DNA of 64,000 nt from Whitmania pigra (Eukaryota > Annelida > Clitellata > Hirudinida > Haemopidae), in the NCBI GenBank assembly GCA_021613335.1, contig JAJTWR010000311.1:493501-557500 (forward strand). The letters run 5' to 3'. A program made the position numbers and the translations under genes. Of the stretch, positions 52,030 to 64,000 are shown piece by piece. Each line of letters begins with the position of its first letter. The stretch's first letter is position 1. The notes below the pieces were generated by a model. The model did no database searches. It saw only the letters and a list, made by a program, of their open reading frames with translations, and was not told where the DNA came from.

Positions 52030-52345
52030 AGGTGTTCGACGGTCGTTAGATGCCAATGCTTCTAATCCATGCACATGGTCATTTGGTGGTCAGTTCTCAG
52101 ATGTGAATGATCATGGTGATGATGATGATAACGACGATGATGATGATGATTGAGAGAAATTGATTAGGATTTTTACGATTCAAGTTCAGTTCCTTACTCA
52201 CCATAATCGTCGTCGTTTCACAAGGGATGCGATTACCAGCTTTATGCCACTTATTAACTTTGTCTGGTCCACTAGATCTCACCATCCACGGTCACCATCA
52301 AATGTTTTCCCAGCTTCCTTGTTTCGATTTCATTTCATTCCCCTG
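52030..52345. repeat. Dispersed repeat, copy 1
   Basis: About 310 bp related to 53775-54130. Shared blocks include ccaatgcttctaatccatgc, agggatgcgatta, tttgtctggtccactagatc and catcaaatgttttcccag. Both copies carry a (gat)n stretch between the first and second blocks. No terminal repeats or coding sequence; a non-autonomous element family is possible. Confidence 0.75.
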
Positions 52346-52623
52346 GAATCAGGAAAACAAATCCTAATTCTTATTAAGCTAGAAAAGTAAATACAGATGA
52401 CCAGACATGAGATAAATGTCTACGAAATAGACCAGCTCAGCGTCATCAAGTCTGAGTTTCAATTTTTTAGATTAAAATCATAAAATTTACTTTAAATTCT
52501 TCTCCAAAATATCATTAACTACATCATTAATCAGTAAATCAACATATTATGCTAAGAATTACAAATCTATTAAGCAATACAAAGCCACTACAAATGATTG
52601 AATAAACACATCGTCATTTGTAC

Positions 52624-52916
52624 CTCCTTTCCTCCTCCAACTGACTATTCAATTCAACATTCTCCTCTTCCATCTTCTTCATAGTCTCTTTCACTTTTTT
52701 CCACTCCTGCAAAATCTTCTCGGACGACAACTTCATCTGCAGCATTTCCTTCTCTATCTGTAAAAAGGCAATTTTCAATTTTGTCCGATTTAACAATAAT
52801 AAGAATATAATCATTTCGGATGACCTCCTCCACTCCGGTTTCAGATGTTGCAATCTTAGATCTCTCACCTCCCTTTCTCTGGTATTGAGAAACTGGGTAT
52901 CGCAAAGTTGATGAAG
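52624..52916 (-). CDS. Two exons of a coiled-coil protein (partial)
   Basis: On the minus strand, exon 52916-52869 (LHQLCDTQFLNTRERE, donor gtgaga) joins in phase 0 to exon 52757-52624 (IEKEMLQMKLSSEKILQEWK, then KVKETMKKMEEENVELNSQL, donor AG|gtacaa). The 61-residue product is rich in Glu, Lys and Leu with heptad-like spacing, so a coiled coil. Neither a start nor a stop exon was found in the flanking kilobases. It is therefore either part of a gene with long introns or a relic. Family not recognised. Confidence 0.5.
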
Positions 52917-53774
52917 CTTTATCAATTATCTATTCCAATTACTTAATCCAGGAAGCTAAATTTGAAGTCCGAAATCTGCAGGCCCCTGCCTCCACGAATA
53001 ACAGCAAAAGGAATAATGTACTGAGACCACAGGTTTGGTCAACGTACCAAACAGTCACCAGTGCTCTCCTATCAACTCAACTCTCTTCCAGTCCACGACA
53101 CACAAAGATAAACTTTGAAGCCACAAAACAGACGGAATCAAAATGCTGAAACGAAGAATGAATCGCATTTCTGACGTCTTCCACCGGCACAATTTCAGTC
53201 GAGGAAAAGTCAAACTTTACTGAAATTATAAATGATATTATCTTAAATGTCAATTTTATTGAATTAGGGGGATATGAGTACTATTCTAAATGTCGGAAGC
53301 AATTGTGGATGTTGTCAAATTATGATCGCTCTGTAATTTTATAGGCTTTAAAAGTTGTAGAAAACAAATTGAAAGCCATTTTTTCCAATGTCAATCTTCA
53401 ATTTGACTCTACCAGCTCCAGAAAGTTAAACCATTTGAAGCAAATCAAAATAAAGCAAATGTCTAAATCAACATAATAACTTTGTTCGTATTTTGGTTCT
53501 TCGTCCATTTAACTTTTTTTTTTGTGAACTCGGTATTCATTGTCTTCGCTATGCAGTTCAACTGAAAAGTTGAAAAATATATGCAGCTTTAACAAGCATG
53601 ATTTGTTTTGCCCAGAAAAAGTCAATATATGCACACAATGTGCACACTTTGTTTGGAAAGCAGATCATGAAAACAAATAGAGGGATGATTTTATGGTCCA
53701 TTGGAAAACGGCTGCAGAAATAAATTAGAAATTAGCATCCGAGGCAAAAAATAAAAACAGTCGGAGAGAGCCAT

Positions 53775-54130
53775 GCTGCGTTTGACGGTAATTAGATTCC
53801 AATGCTTCTAATCCATGCACGTGGTCATTTGGCAGTCAGTTTCTCAGATCACATGTTGATGATGATGATGATGATGATGATGTTGACTTTGAGAAATCGA
53901 TTAAGTTTGTTGCGATTCGTGAAACTAAGTTCGTGTTCCATATGCACTCTAATCGTCATCGTCATCACCACCATCATTGTCTTCATCGTCTCACATAGGG
54001 ATGCGATTAACAGCTTTATGCCATTTATTATCTTTGTCTGGTCCACTAGATCTCACTCGTTGTCACCATCCACATCCACCATCAAATGTTTTCCCAGGGG
54101 TCCTCCATGTTTCCATTTCATTTTTCTTCC
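53775..54130. repeat. Dispersed repeat, copy 2
   Basis: Diverged copy of 52030-52345 in the same orientation, with its own (gat)n/(atc)n expansion and an extra block of about 40 bp around 53930-53995. Confidence 0.75.
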
Positions 54131-54466
54131 ACTTTAAAATATTTTCATTCGCCAACGATTCGAATTTGTTCATTTTGTTGTATTTGCATTTTGACATTCA
54201 AGTGACTCCTCTGTTCATGATTTGTCAATTCAAACTAATGAAATATGCATTATTCATTCAAACTAATAAAATATGCATTATTCATTCACCTAAGTTAGAA
54301 ATATTAACTCACTTTTCTCAACTGATGTAAAATAAGTTTCAAGTAACGAAGCAATTTCAATGATTTTCTGTTAAAAGCTGGTTTTTCATCGCAGCATTAT
54401 TATCATGAATTGCTCAAGGAATCACATTGATAACCGTCAAAGTCTGGTACAATAAACATCGTCATT

Positions 54467-54757
<291 letters not shown>

Positions 54758-55111
54758 CAACAAGTTCATTCCACAAAGGAAAAAGGAGTTTTATTTTTCG
54801 AGACATCAGAGTGAAGGGTTGTCATAAAATGTGAACCAACAACTGGAACAACAATATGAGTTCTTATGCTCTGCTTACAAGTCATCCCTTCATGACTTCA
54901 TCTACTGGTTAAAATGCTAGCCCATGGAAAATTGTCTTTAAATAATTTTTAAATTAAGTTTAAATTGTTTCACTCATCGTAAATGCATGATTTTGAGCAT
55001 TAGATGGTTTGCTATTTTTATGAGTTAAAAGTTGGTAGCACAATTTATTAATTTCAAAACTCTTTAAAAAAGAAAGAAAAGTTGAACTTGAATGAACGTA
55101 CGAATGAATCC

Positions 55112-55718
55112 ATGGATGGATGGATGGATGGATGGATGGATGGATGGATGGATGGATGGATGGATGGATGGATGGATGGATGGATGGATGGATGGATGGA
55201 TGGATGGATGGATGGATGGATGGATGGATGGATGGATGGATGGATGGATGGATGGATGGATGGATGGATGGATGGATGGATGGATGGATGGATGGATGGA
55301 TGGATGGATGGATGATGGATGGATGGATGGATGGATGGATGGATGGATGGATGGATGGATGGATGGATGGATGGATGGATGGATGGATGGATGGATGGAT
55401 GGATGGATGGATGGATGGATGGATGGATGGATGGATGGATGGATGGATGGATGGATGGATGGATGGATGGATGGATGGATGGATGGATGGATGGATGGAT
55501 GGATGGATGGATGGATGGATGGATGGATGGATGGATGGATGGATGGATGGATGGATGGATGGATGGATGGTGGATGGATGGATGGATGGATGGATGGATG
55601 GATGGATGGATGGATGGATGGATGGATGGATGGATGGATGGATGGATGGATGGATGGATGGATGGATGGATGGATGGATGGATGGATGGATGATGGATGA
55701 TGGATGGATGGATGGATG
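55112..55718. repeat. (GGAT)n microsatellite, about 605 bp
   Basis: Over 140 nearly perfect ggat units with only a few single-base slips (near 55313, 55570 and 55692-55700). It is open in several frames on both strands because a 4-bp unit without stops reads through (WMDG and IHPS tetrapeptides). No gene is called. Confidence 0.98.
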
Positions 55719-57325
55719 AATTGAGACCCGCAGGTTATTGGAGCTATTTGAGTGCCAAATAACTTGTCCCCTGTGAATCTGAAACTGGTTGCGAAAGGGT
55801 CGCGTCCTTGGCTCGTCGAACCAATCAACGAAGGCTAATTAATAATTGTGTCACAAACCACCAATTATGTCGTCCTAAAATGGGTTTCATACGAGAACGT
55901 CATTTGAGTTATTATCAGAAAATGAATTCTTTGAACTTTTCAAAATTCATTTCTAAGGTAAAGGAGGACTTTGAAAATATGGTCACATTTTAAAAATATT
56001 ATTCAACATTTCAGAGTATTCCTGACATTAAATGTAACGATAGTTCATGAAAATTATTCACCATTTTCTCAGTCATTAAATTCCTGTTTTCACGAAAACC
56101 TCATAAACCCGGGTTTTTGAACCTCATTTTCTTGTGGCATCCTGCATCTTGCAACGTCTCCAACGATTTGTCATCATGATGACGCGTTGTCATGACAACG
56201 TTTCCACTTCTCGTCACGTGATCGTCACCGTTAGAGATTGCTGACGATCAAAATGTTCGAGAAGTCAATTATTTCGATGTTTCTTGAAAATATTTCTTTA
56301 TTTCCATTATTTACCATTTCATATTTCTCATTGATTTAGTTAAATCTATGTTTATACGTGCTTTAAATATAAACTTAACAGAAGTAACAAATTCATTAAA
56401 TGTTTAATAGAATGACCATTTTACTAGATAATTTCTATATAAACTACAATATCAGAAAAATTGCTTAAAATTAGGCATAAAACATATTAATAGAAATTAT
56501 TCAGAAAATGATAAAATAAATTATATTGTAATAATTTAACTGTGAGGCTTTAATGTTAGGGTGCTATGGAGAATGGATGAATGGAAGGACAGATGAAGGA
56601 GTATTGATTGATTGATTGATTGATTTACGAGGACAATAAATCACCTCTGATGTGCCCCCCTGTTACGAGATGAGTTGAAAGTTTCCCAGACTCACCAACA
56701 CGTGCTCCACATCAATTCCTTATTTTTATCCTTCAGCCATTAATTCAAATCCACATACCTAGCATCCATTCATTCATCCATCCATCCATCCATCCATTCA
56801 TCATTCCATCTACCATTCCTTCCTCCATTTATCCATCTATCCATCCATCCATCAGTACATCTATCAGTCCTTCCTCCATTTATCCATCCATCCATCAATC
56901 CATCCTTCATCCATTCTTGCATCATCAAACGAAGTGTTCATCTCCCCAAAAGATGTTGATAATGGAAGCAGATGTTGAAGCGATTTGAGACGATGTTAAT
57001 GATTTTAACAGCTCTCAAACGCTCCTTATACTTAAAGTGGCAACAACCAAAGACGATAAAATCTCATTTATTCATTCCTTCACTCATTCACTCACTCACT
57101 CATTCATTCATTCATTAATTCATTCATTCATTCATTCACTAATTTATTCATTCACTCATACTTTCATTCTTCGAAAATAATTAGTAGTTTATTAATTAAA
57201 AATTAATGTTAGCCTGCATCATAATCGTTACAACGAGGTCATCAAATGGCGTTCATATTTTTTTTGACAATCAGAGGCACCTTCAAGAGTTCTATTTATA
57301 CATTTACCTCGGATGACGAAGAAGT

Positions 57326-57358
<33 letters not shown>

Positions 57359-57668
57359 TGACGATGATATAAATGATGAGGAATGTTTCAGAACTTATTG
57401 TCTTATCGTCCGCAAACAAAAAAAGAAAAAAACATTTGGTTGTGGACGAAAAGTGATTAAAACAACTCCGATATTTTCAAATTAACTGCCAGACAACGCG
57501 GCATCTTTTGAGGAGAATTTGCATAGTGAGGATGGAAGCATAACTTGCTTCACGAAAAATGCATGTCACTTGTTGTTGTTGTTGCTGTTGTTGTTAAAAT
57601 TTTATTATTGCTATTGTTGTTTTATTTTATTATTGTTGTTGTTGCTAATTTATTATTGTTGTTGTTGC
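55719..57668. other. Gene-poor stretch with short tetranucleotide arrays
   Basis: Contains small (attg)n at 56606-56625, (catc)n patches at 56770-56900, (attc/actc)n at 57065-57170 and a gac/gat run at 57327-57365. No coding region supported. Confidence 0.65.
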
Positions 57669-57848
<180 letters not shown>

Positions 57849-58689
57849 TTGTTATTTCATTGTTATTTTGGTCATGTGATGATCATGTTGATGATGTAAC
57901 AATGTAAAGTACAGGTGATTTGATGATATAACGATAAGATGTTGGCTTCTCAACGAAAAGTGCAGTTATATTGATTTTAACTTTTCATCATTCAACCTCA
58001 CATTCATCGGTTTGTCTTGAATTAAATTAATTAGAATCATGATAAAATAATAAAATAATAAAATAGAATTCAATTAAACCCATTGAGGCGTTATCAAGAA
58101 ATCCATGATTAATTATCCATGATATAATTATTATATTAATTACATCGTCGTCGTCGTCATCGTTATCATCAACAACATCAAAATCGTTTTAACCTTAGTC
58201 ATTCTTTAGTAGGAAGTATGAAACTAGTTGTGGCTAAAAGATATTTAAGTTTTAAAAATAAACAAAGATGAACAAATCGATGCCGCCATCGAGGAGTTTG
58301 AACATAATTGTAATGATAATTATAGCATTAATAAATATTAATAAAAGTGATAATCATTTTAAACGAATTTAATAATAATAAATTTAAACAAGTTTAGCCG
58401 TTCAGTCTAGGCTAAAAATAGGTTTTCATAATGCTTCACGATGTACGTAAAACTTGAATAAATGGTATCATTTAGTATCCGACTAATTTATATGCAAAGG
58501 TATCATGTATTACCCGACTAACTCATATGCAAATGTATCATCATGCATAATTTATTCATAATTAATGAGTCTATCATTGATCAAACCTCGAGCAGAAATT
58601 ACTCAAAGACAAGCGAATAGCAGTTGTTCCAATAAATCCAACATAATTTGTATGCCTCCATTCCCTCCATCCATCCATCCATCCATTTA

Positions 58690-58807
58690 TCGATTCTTAC
58701 ATTCATTCATTCATTCATTCATTCATCATTCATTCATTCATTCATTCATTCATTCATTCATTCATTCATTCATTCATTCATTCATTCATTCATTCATTCA
58801 TTCATTT
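58690..58807. repeat. (ATTC)n microsatellite
   Basis: Pure attc units with one catc slip near 58725, preceded by a short (catc)n patch. Confidence 0.95.
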
Positions 58808-58989
58808 AGTCATCCTGCCACAATCCATCCATCCATCAATATGTATGTCCAAATGTTAATTAATCTGAATTTTATCAGTGCATGTTCCACGCATTCGGGC
58901 AAAACACACGCAAACAATTTTGTTTTCATTTTTTACGCTAAACACGCTCATGTTGATTCAACCGCTCAAAACATTCATGGAACGTTTGT

Positions 58990-59453
58990 TATAATATAAT
59001 ATAATATAATAGAATATAATATAATATAATATAATATAATATAATATAATATAAGATAATATAATAGATATAATATAATATAATATAATATAATATAATA
59101 TATAATATAATAATAATATAATATATAATATAATATAATATAATATAATAATAATATAATATAATATAATATATATAATATAATATATAATATAATATAA
59201 TATATATAATATAATATAAATAATATAATATATAATATAATATACTATAATATAATATAATATAATATAATATAATATAATAATAATATAATATAATATA
59301 ATATAATATATAATATAATATAAATAATATAATATAATATAATATAATATAATATATAGATATAATATAATATAATATAATATAATATAATATAATAGAA
59401 TATAATATAATATAATATAATATAATATCATATAATATAATATAATATTACTA
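58990..59453. repeat. (ATAAT)n pentanucleotide array, about 460 bp
   Basis: Units of ataat, with frequent taata and ata slips, extend from about 58990 to 59453. It is almost wholly A and T. Confidence 0.95.
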
Positions 59454-59526
59454 AAAACAATAAATATAAATAAATGAACTTTTATATTAACTTCCAACAT
59501 CTAATTATAACATTGGTGTCATAGGC

Positions 59527-59536
59527 ATCATCATCC

Positions 59537-59569
<33 letters not shown>

Positions 59570-59625
59570 CCAAGATCATTATCACCATTATCACCATCAC
59601 CATCATCATCATCATCATCATCATA
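59527..59625. repeat. (ATC)n microsatellite
   Basis: ATC and ACC-interrupted triplets for about 100 bp. Confidence 0.9.
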
Positions 59626-60011
59626 ACCAGTTTACTCAGATCAAGAGCATCGGCAAAGAAGCCGAGAGAAGTATTTATTTATCTGACAACATGCTCCTCT
59701 GAAGAGGTGGGCGGTGTTTAAAAAATATTCGAAAATGATTGGAAACCATTTGTTATTTGCTCGATAAGATAACATCAGATGCAGTCAAGAACTTCACATG
59801 CACAAAAATAAATTCACTTTTAAACAACTTCTCATTGGTGCCGAATTTTTGTTTATTTCTCGAAGAGATGATGACGGGTCAGTTCTTTGTTGGATGCGTT
59901 TATTTCTGTTTTATTTTTTCGTTCTTTGTTTCAAATGCTTTAATCTGATTTCAGAACAAAGACTTTCGATCCTGTCGAGATTTCGAGTCAAGTTGAAAAA
60001 GTTTGGCAGTT

Positions 60012-60182
60012 GATGTGATGGTGCTGATGATGATGTGATGGTACTGATGATGATGTGATGGTACTGATGATGATGTGATGTTACTGATGATGATGTGATG
60101 GTACTGATGATGATGTGATGGTACTGATGATGATGTGATGGTACTGATGATGATGTGATGAGGTGATAGTGCTGCTGATGAT
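60012..60182. repeat. 20-bp minisatellite
   Basis: About seven copies of gatgtgatggtactgatgat with rare substitutions (gttactg, ggtgctg). Confidence 0.9.
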
Positions 60183-63100
60183 GAGATGCTCTTCTTATCA
60201 ACCTGAATTTTCTTCAATGAACTTCAACCAGTTTAACGAACTTGTGTGACACCATCGTACCGGGTGAGTGTTTTCAATACAGGTGTGTGGCCTTGTTTGA
60301 CACACCTGTGCACGTGGCTGTAATTGAGTAACTTTCTGCTTAATTGAAAAGTAACAAATGAACGTTACTGTCCTCATCGTCGTCGTCATCATTTTTTGAA
60401 TTCCTTATCCGAATTGTTGAGTGCCTTGTGTGTCCGGATAGGATATGAATATACTTCTTCGATCGATCCAACATATAATAATATAATAATTTGTTTGCGA
60501 ACACGACACATAACGACTGATGTTATTATTATATTATTATTACCGCCACATGCAGAAATGCTGACCATTTTCCCAAACTGCAGTCCTTTGTAGTATTGAG
60601 TCAGTCTGTTGACGAAGAGAATTTCATTTACAAAATTCCTTCCGCCATATCTCCAAACCGTTGTCATGACATCCACGAGATAAAATAAAACGTCAGAAAT
60701 TTTTTTCAAAAGTTTTTTCCCGAAATTAAAAAAAATCAATTTTACCAAAACAAAATATTATTTCACGACGTCACCATTTTCAGTGTTATTGTGATGACGA
60801 AAAGGGTATGATGACGAAAAGGGTGTGATGACTATCATCACGTTAATGATACAACAGTAATATGTAGTTATGATTACAGTAATATTTAGTTATGATGACT
60901 ATCATCATGTTAATGATACAAAAGTAATATGTGGTAACTTGGCCGCAGCAAACGCTACCGCGGAAACAAAAGCGGCATCGATCTTCTTTCTTTCATCAGT
61001 TGTTCACTCACTCACTCACTCACTCACTCACTCATTCATTCTCTCTACCACCCAAGTTGCCATCATCGATCGCTTTCATCATTTGATTTTTAACGTGTTT
61101 TTAATTATTGCAGATAAATTATGTAGTCTGTTGTTTACTATATGTGTTCTCATATGTTCTATATAATAATATTGTTAATAGGATAGTTGAAATAAATAAA
61201 TAAAAAGAATTATTTGGTTTTAGTAATTATTGTTTTATAACATCTAAGTTAATCTTATTCCACCTGACGGATGTTTGCACGTCCTGAAAGACTCCAGAAC
61301 AAATCGCCCGAAGATCATAATTATAAGAGATGATAGTTCTGTGAGAAATGTAAAGTTATTTCAAGCTTTTTAAAAATCAAATGACAAAAATGTTTATTTT
61401 TAATTATTATTAATTATTATTATATTAATTAGTAATCTTATTAATTATTATTAATTACTATTACATTAATTAGTAATATTATTCATTATAATCACAAATG
61501 TTCCTAAAAACAACGAGATCTTTCGAGTGTTCGACGTTTCATGAGGTTTCTTAATGAGTTTTGTGCTCCTTTTTGATTGGCTGAGGAGGAGCATCACGTG
61601 ACCAAGGAAAGCCGTGACGTCATGAATGTCACTTCGATGCAAAACAATCATCCTTTGTGCAGGAAGACATAAATTAGAATAAAAATTAATCAATAGCTCA
61701 TTACTCTCATTACTCATTACTCATTACTCATTACTCTCACACATAAGAATTTGCACAAACCGAAATGCCGAAGAAAGCAGAGGCGAGGATGAAGACTAAG
61801 AAGATGATAATGTGAGATGTTGATGATCTAGTGAGGGGAGTAAGTAAGTTGCTGGAAATTCACGTGAAACCGTCAAAAGTGCGCCATCTGCGAACCTGGA
61901 GGGCCTCTGAGTCACCCCATCTCGATGGGGGGTTTTCGTGTCACTGAGCAATTATCCTACCCACGACGATGGGCAGTGACAATGAAAACGTGCAGACGGT
62001 CATACATCGCAGGAAACATTTGTTGCTTCTCGAAGTTTCTGTTTGTGTTGGAAAATGTTCACTTCCCTTGAGATAAGAGTAAAGTCAGTCATAAATTCAT
62101 GTATTGGTGATAACTAGGACGATGATGATAATGATGTCAGGCTTTTATTTCAAGTGATGGTTCGATGATGGTACGGAAGTGACACGAATCCTGTTGTAAA
62201 CTCCTCCCACGAGACCACCTGGTCGAACATCTGCCTTTCCACCACGGGGAGTTGTTGCCCCATAAAACTCCCCAATCAACGACTTCATCTCGAGCAAATA
62301 ACTGGCTTCTTATCGCTTCACGAACCTCCTCGCATGGCTGAACCCATCCAACCCATAAACCACAACTACGCCGTTACCATGACGATCAAGGAGATTCATT
62401 GGAGAATCAATTCCTTTTCTGAGCCATTTTTTTTTGTGGCGCTTCGTTTACTCCAGTAGAGTCACGTGATTTCCCCACTTAGAAACATCAATTGTTCCGA
62501 TAAATCGTTTGACCTTTCCGCCATGCTTAAAAGGTCAACAAGTTCATTTAATTTCATCATGTGTGAACTTTTACACTCCCTGAACTCTTTTTCCTCCAGT
62601 TCGTCATGATCATCATCAATATCATCTTCATCATAATCACAATCAACATCATAATCATCATCATCATCTTTAGCGTCGTCGTCGTCATTATCGTGACAAT
62701 TCCCATCAAATGTTCAAAACATATTTCAAGTGTGCATAAATTGTATTTAAATATATTAATAGATTAAATTGTTTTAAAGTTAAGTCTGCAAATGTCTGGC
62801 GATGTTAACTCAGCATGGAAACCTTGTCACGTGACCAGTCAAACAATTGTTGATAAAATTGGATGTTCCTTCGCCTTGCAGTTTTTGTCATTATAGAAAC
62901 AATTGTGAAAATATTAAATACATTGCTACAATTAATAATAATAATAATGATGATTATTATTATGCTTATATTATGATAATAAACTAATAAATATCTGTTG
63001 TATTTAAATCTTTTTTTGACTTCAAAAGAGTTCAAAAGTTTCCGCTACATAAAACCTTCCTTGTAGAATCCATTTTAGCCTCAGGGCACGATTGAAGTAA

Positions 63101-63235
63101 TGGTTGGAGATGTTCACTGGCCAAGAGAGGGAAGTCGGATCTGTTAATAGCTTGGAAAGTATTTTCGGAATAACAAGTAATAAACTATTTATCGATCAGA
63201 AGTTAGAATCTGTGAAGTACTTTGTACCATCTGGA
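60183..63235. other. Intergenic region, no gene recognised
   Basis: Mixed unique sequence with small repeats: (cactcact)n at 61007-61035, a repeated tgatgacgaaaagggt motif at 60791-60830 and a tandem catta/ctcatta patch at 61699-61740. The part at 61830-62480 is GC-richer but has no convincing ORF. Confidence 0.6.
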
Positions 63236-63430
63236 AAATTTTACTTTCTATCACCTGGATAATTGTACTCAAATCACTTGTATAATTGTACTTAAATCAC
63301 TTGTATAATTGTACTTAAATCTCATGGATAATTGTACTTAAATCACTTGTATAATTGTACTTAAATCACTTGTATAATTGTACTTAAATCTCATCGATAA
63401 TTATTCTTAAATCACCTGAATAATTGACAT
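63236..63430. repeat. 23-bp minisatellite
   Basis: About seven copies of aaatcacttgtataattgta plus ctt, with ctcatgga and ctcatcga variants. Confidence 0.88.
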
Positions 63431-64000
63431 TTACTTGGGTAGATATTAAAAGGTGAATCAACAACTCAATGAATTCAAAGGGCGTCATTCGGTGAAACAC
63501 AAAGAGGTAACTTCCTCAAATTGTTGCGTCCGCAGGACATGAATTCATTTTCAATTCTTTTCTCGAAGATTTGGAAAACTTTTGAAGGAAAATAAGCTTT
63601 GAAAAATATTCATTCGATGTTCTGTTTCGTGTCAGTTCGAGTTATTCTTCCACATTGTAATTCTGTTCACTTTTAAACATTTTATCCAAATCATTCCTTC
63701 AACGTTATAATTCCGTTCACTTTTAAACATTTCATTCAACAAGCTCATCCATCAACTCGCAAGGACTTCAGACATTTTTGCACCACTTATATTTTGTTGC
63801 AAGTGTTTTAAACACCACTCTCGTTTTCATCAACATCTCATTCTATCATAAAATGTCCAAAATAAATTTATTAGTAATTAAAAAAAAAAACTATTAATAC
63901 ATTCAAAAAACAAATCATTAACGATACGGTAAAATTTCAAAATGACTTCATTACAATTATCACAAAATTATGATAATTGCAATAATATCACTAACTATAA

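Noticed and set aside
55064..55828. Open frames of up to 254 codons with IHPS or WMDG repeats
   Set aside because: A stop-free 4-bp repeat is open on both strands; no non-repeat domain or splice context supports a protein.
57246..57485. 79-codon ORF with an Asp run and a Lys-rich end
   Set aside because: Half of it is a GAC/GAT repeat; no splice sites or family resemblance.
58958..59500. 180-codon Ile/Leu/Tyr-rich open frame on the minus strand
   Set aside because: It is read entirely from the ATAAT array and uses no protein-like flanks.

Overview
This is nuclear DNA of an intron-rich, AT-rich animal. The genes are split by many short GT-AG introns, and introns and intergenic DNA are full of ATT, ATC/GAT, GGAT, ATTC and ATAAT simple repeats. 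The gene content (one ErbB receptor, a TSPAN13/31-type tetraspanin, MED10, BCCIP, FRRS1-like ferric reductases, a PAG1-like signalling adaptor) fits an invertebrate bilaterian. A lophotrochozoan such as an annelid is my weak guess; nothing here fixes the phylum. I joined exons by eye, requiring splice dinucleotides, intron phase and family conservation to agree. Every complete gene model keeps one open frame from ATG to stop.

Layout. 1-7146 (minus): 5' half of an EGFR/ErbB receptor gene, running off the left edge. 7657-10123 (minus): a nine-exon gene for an unrecognised Ser/Tyr/Arg-rich, probably disordered protein. 10124-13686: mostly AT-rich DNA with two exon-like orphans (11140-11346 plus, 12743-12858 minus). 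13687-20420 and 22639-29388 (plus): two tandem paralogues with Reeler, DOMON and cytochrome b561 domains (FRRS1/ferric-chelate-reductase type). The first has two DOMON modules, the second one. Two short exon tracts are nearly identical between them while the rest has diverged.

30759-38101 is a compact housekeeping cluster: a TSPAN13/31 tetraspanin (minus), MED10 (plus, divergent from it, with a 29-codon hydrophobic ORF ending 9 nt before its ATG), and BCCIP (minus, convergent with MED10). 40345-44589 (plus): a ten-exon, 737-residue single-pass protein with about a dozen tyrosine motifs and a C-terminal PDZ-ligand-like end, resembling the lipid-raft adaptor PAG1/Cbp. 48081-50597 (plus): an intronless 838-codon ORF for a three-finger C2H2 transcription factor with a PLDLS CtBP-type motif.

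50598-64000: gene-poor. It holds a two-exon coiled-coil fragment (52624-52916 minus), a diverged pair of dispersed repeats, and long simple-sequence arrays, including about 600 bp of GGAT and about 460 bp of an ATAAT-type pentamer.

No operons, CRISPR arrays or convincing tRNA/rRNA genes were seen. The receptor, adaptor, tetraspanin and zinc-finger genes could all act in membrane-to-nucleus signalling, but their proximity alone does not show that they work together.
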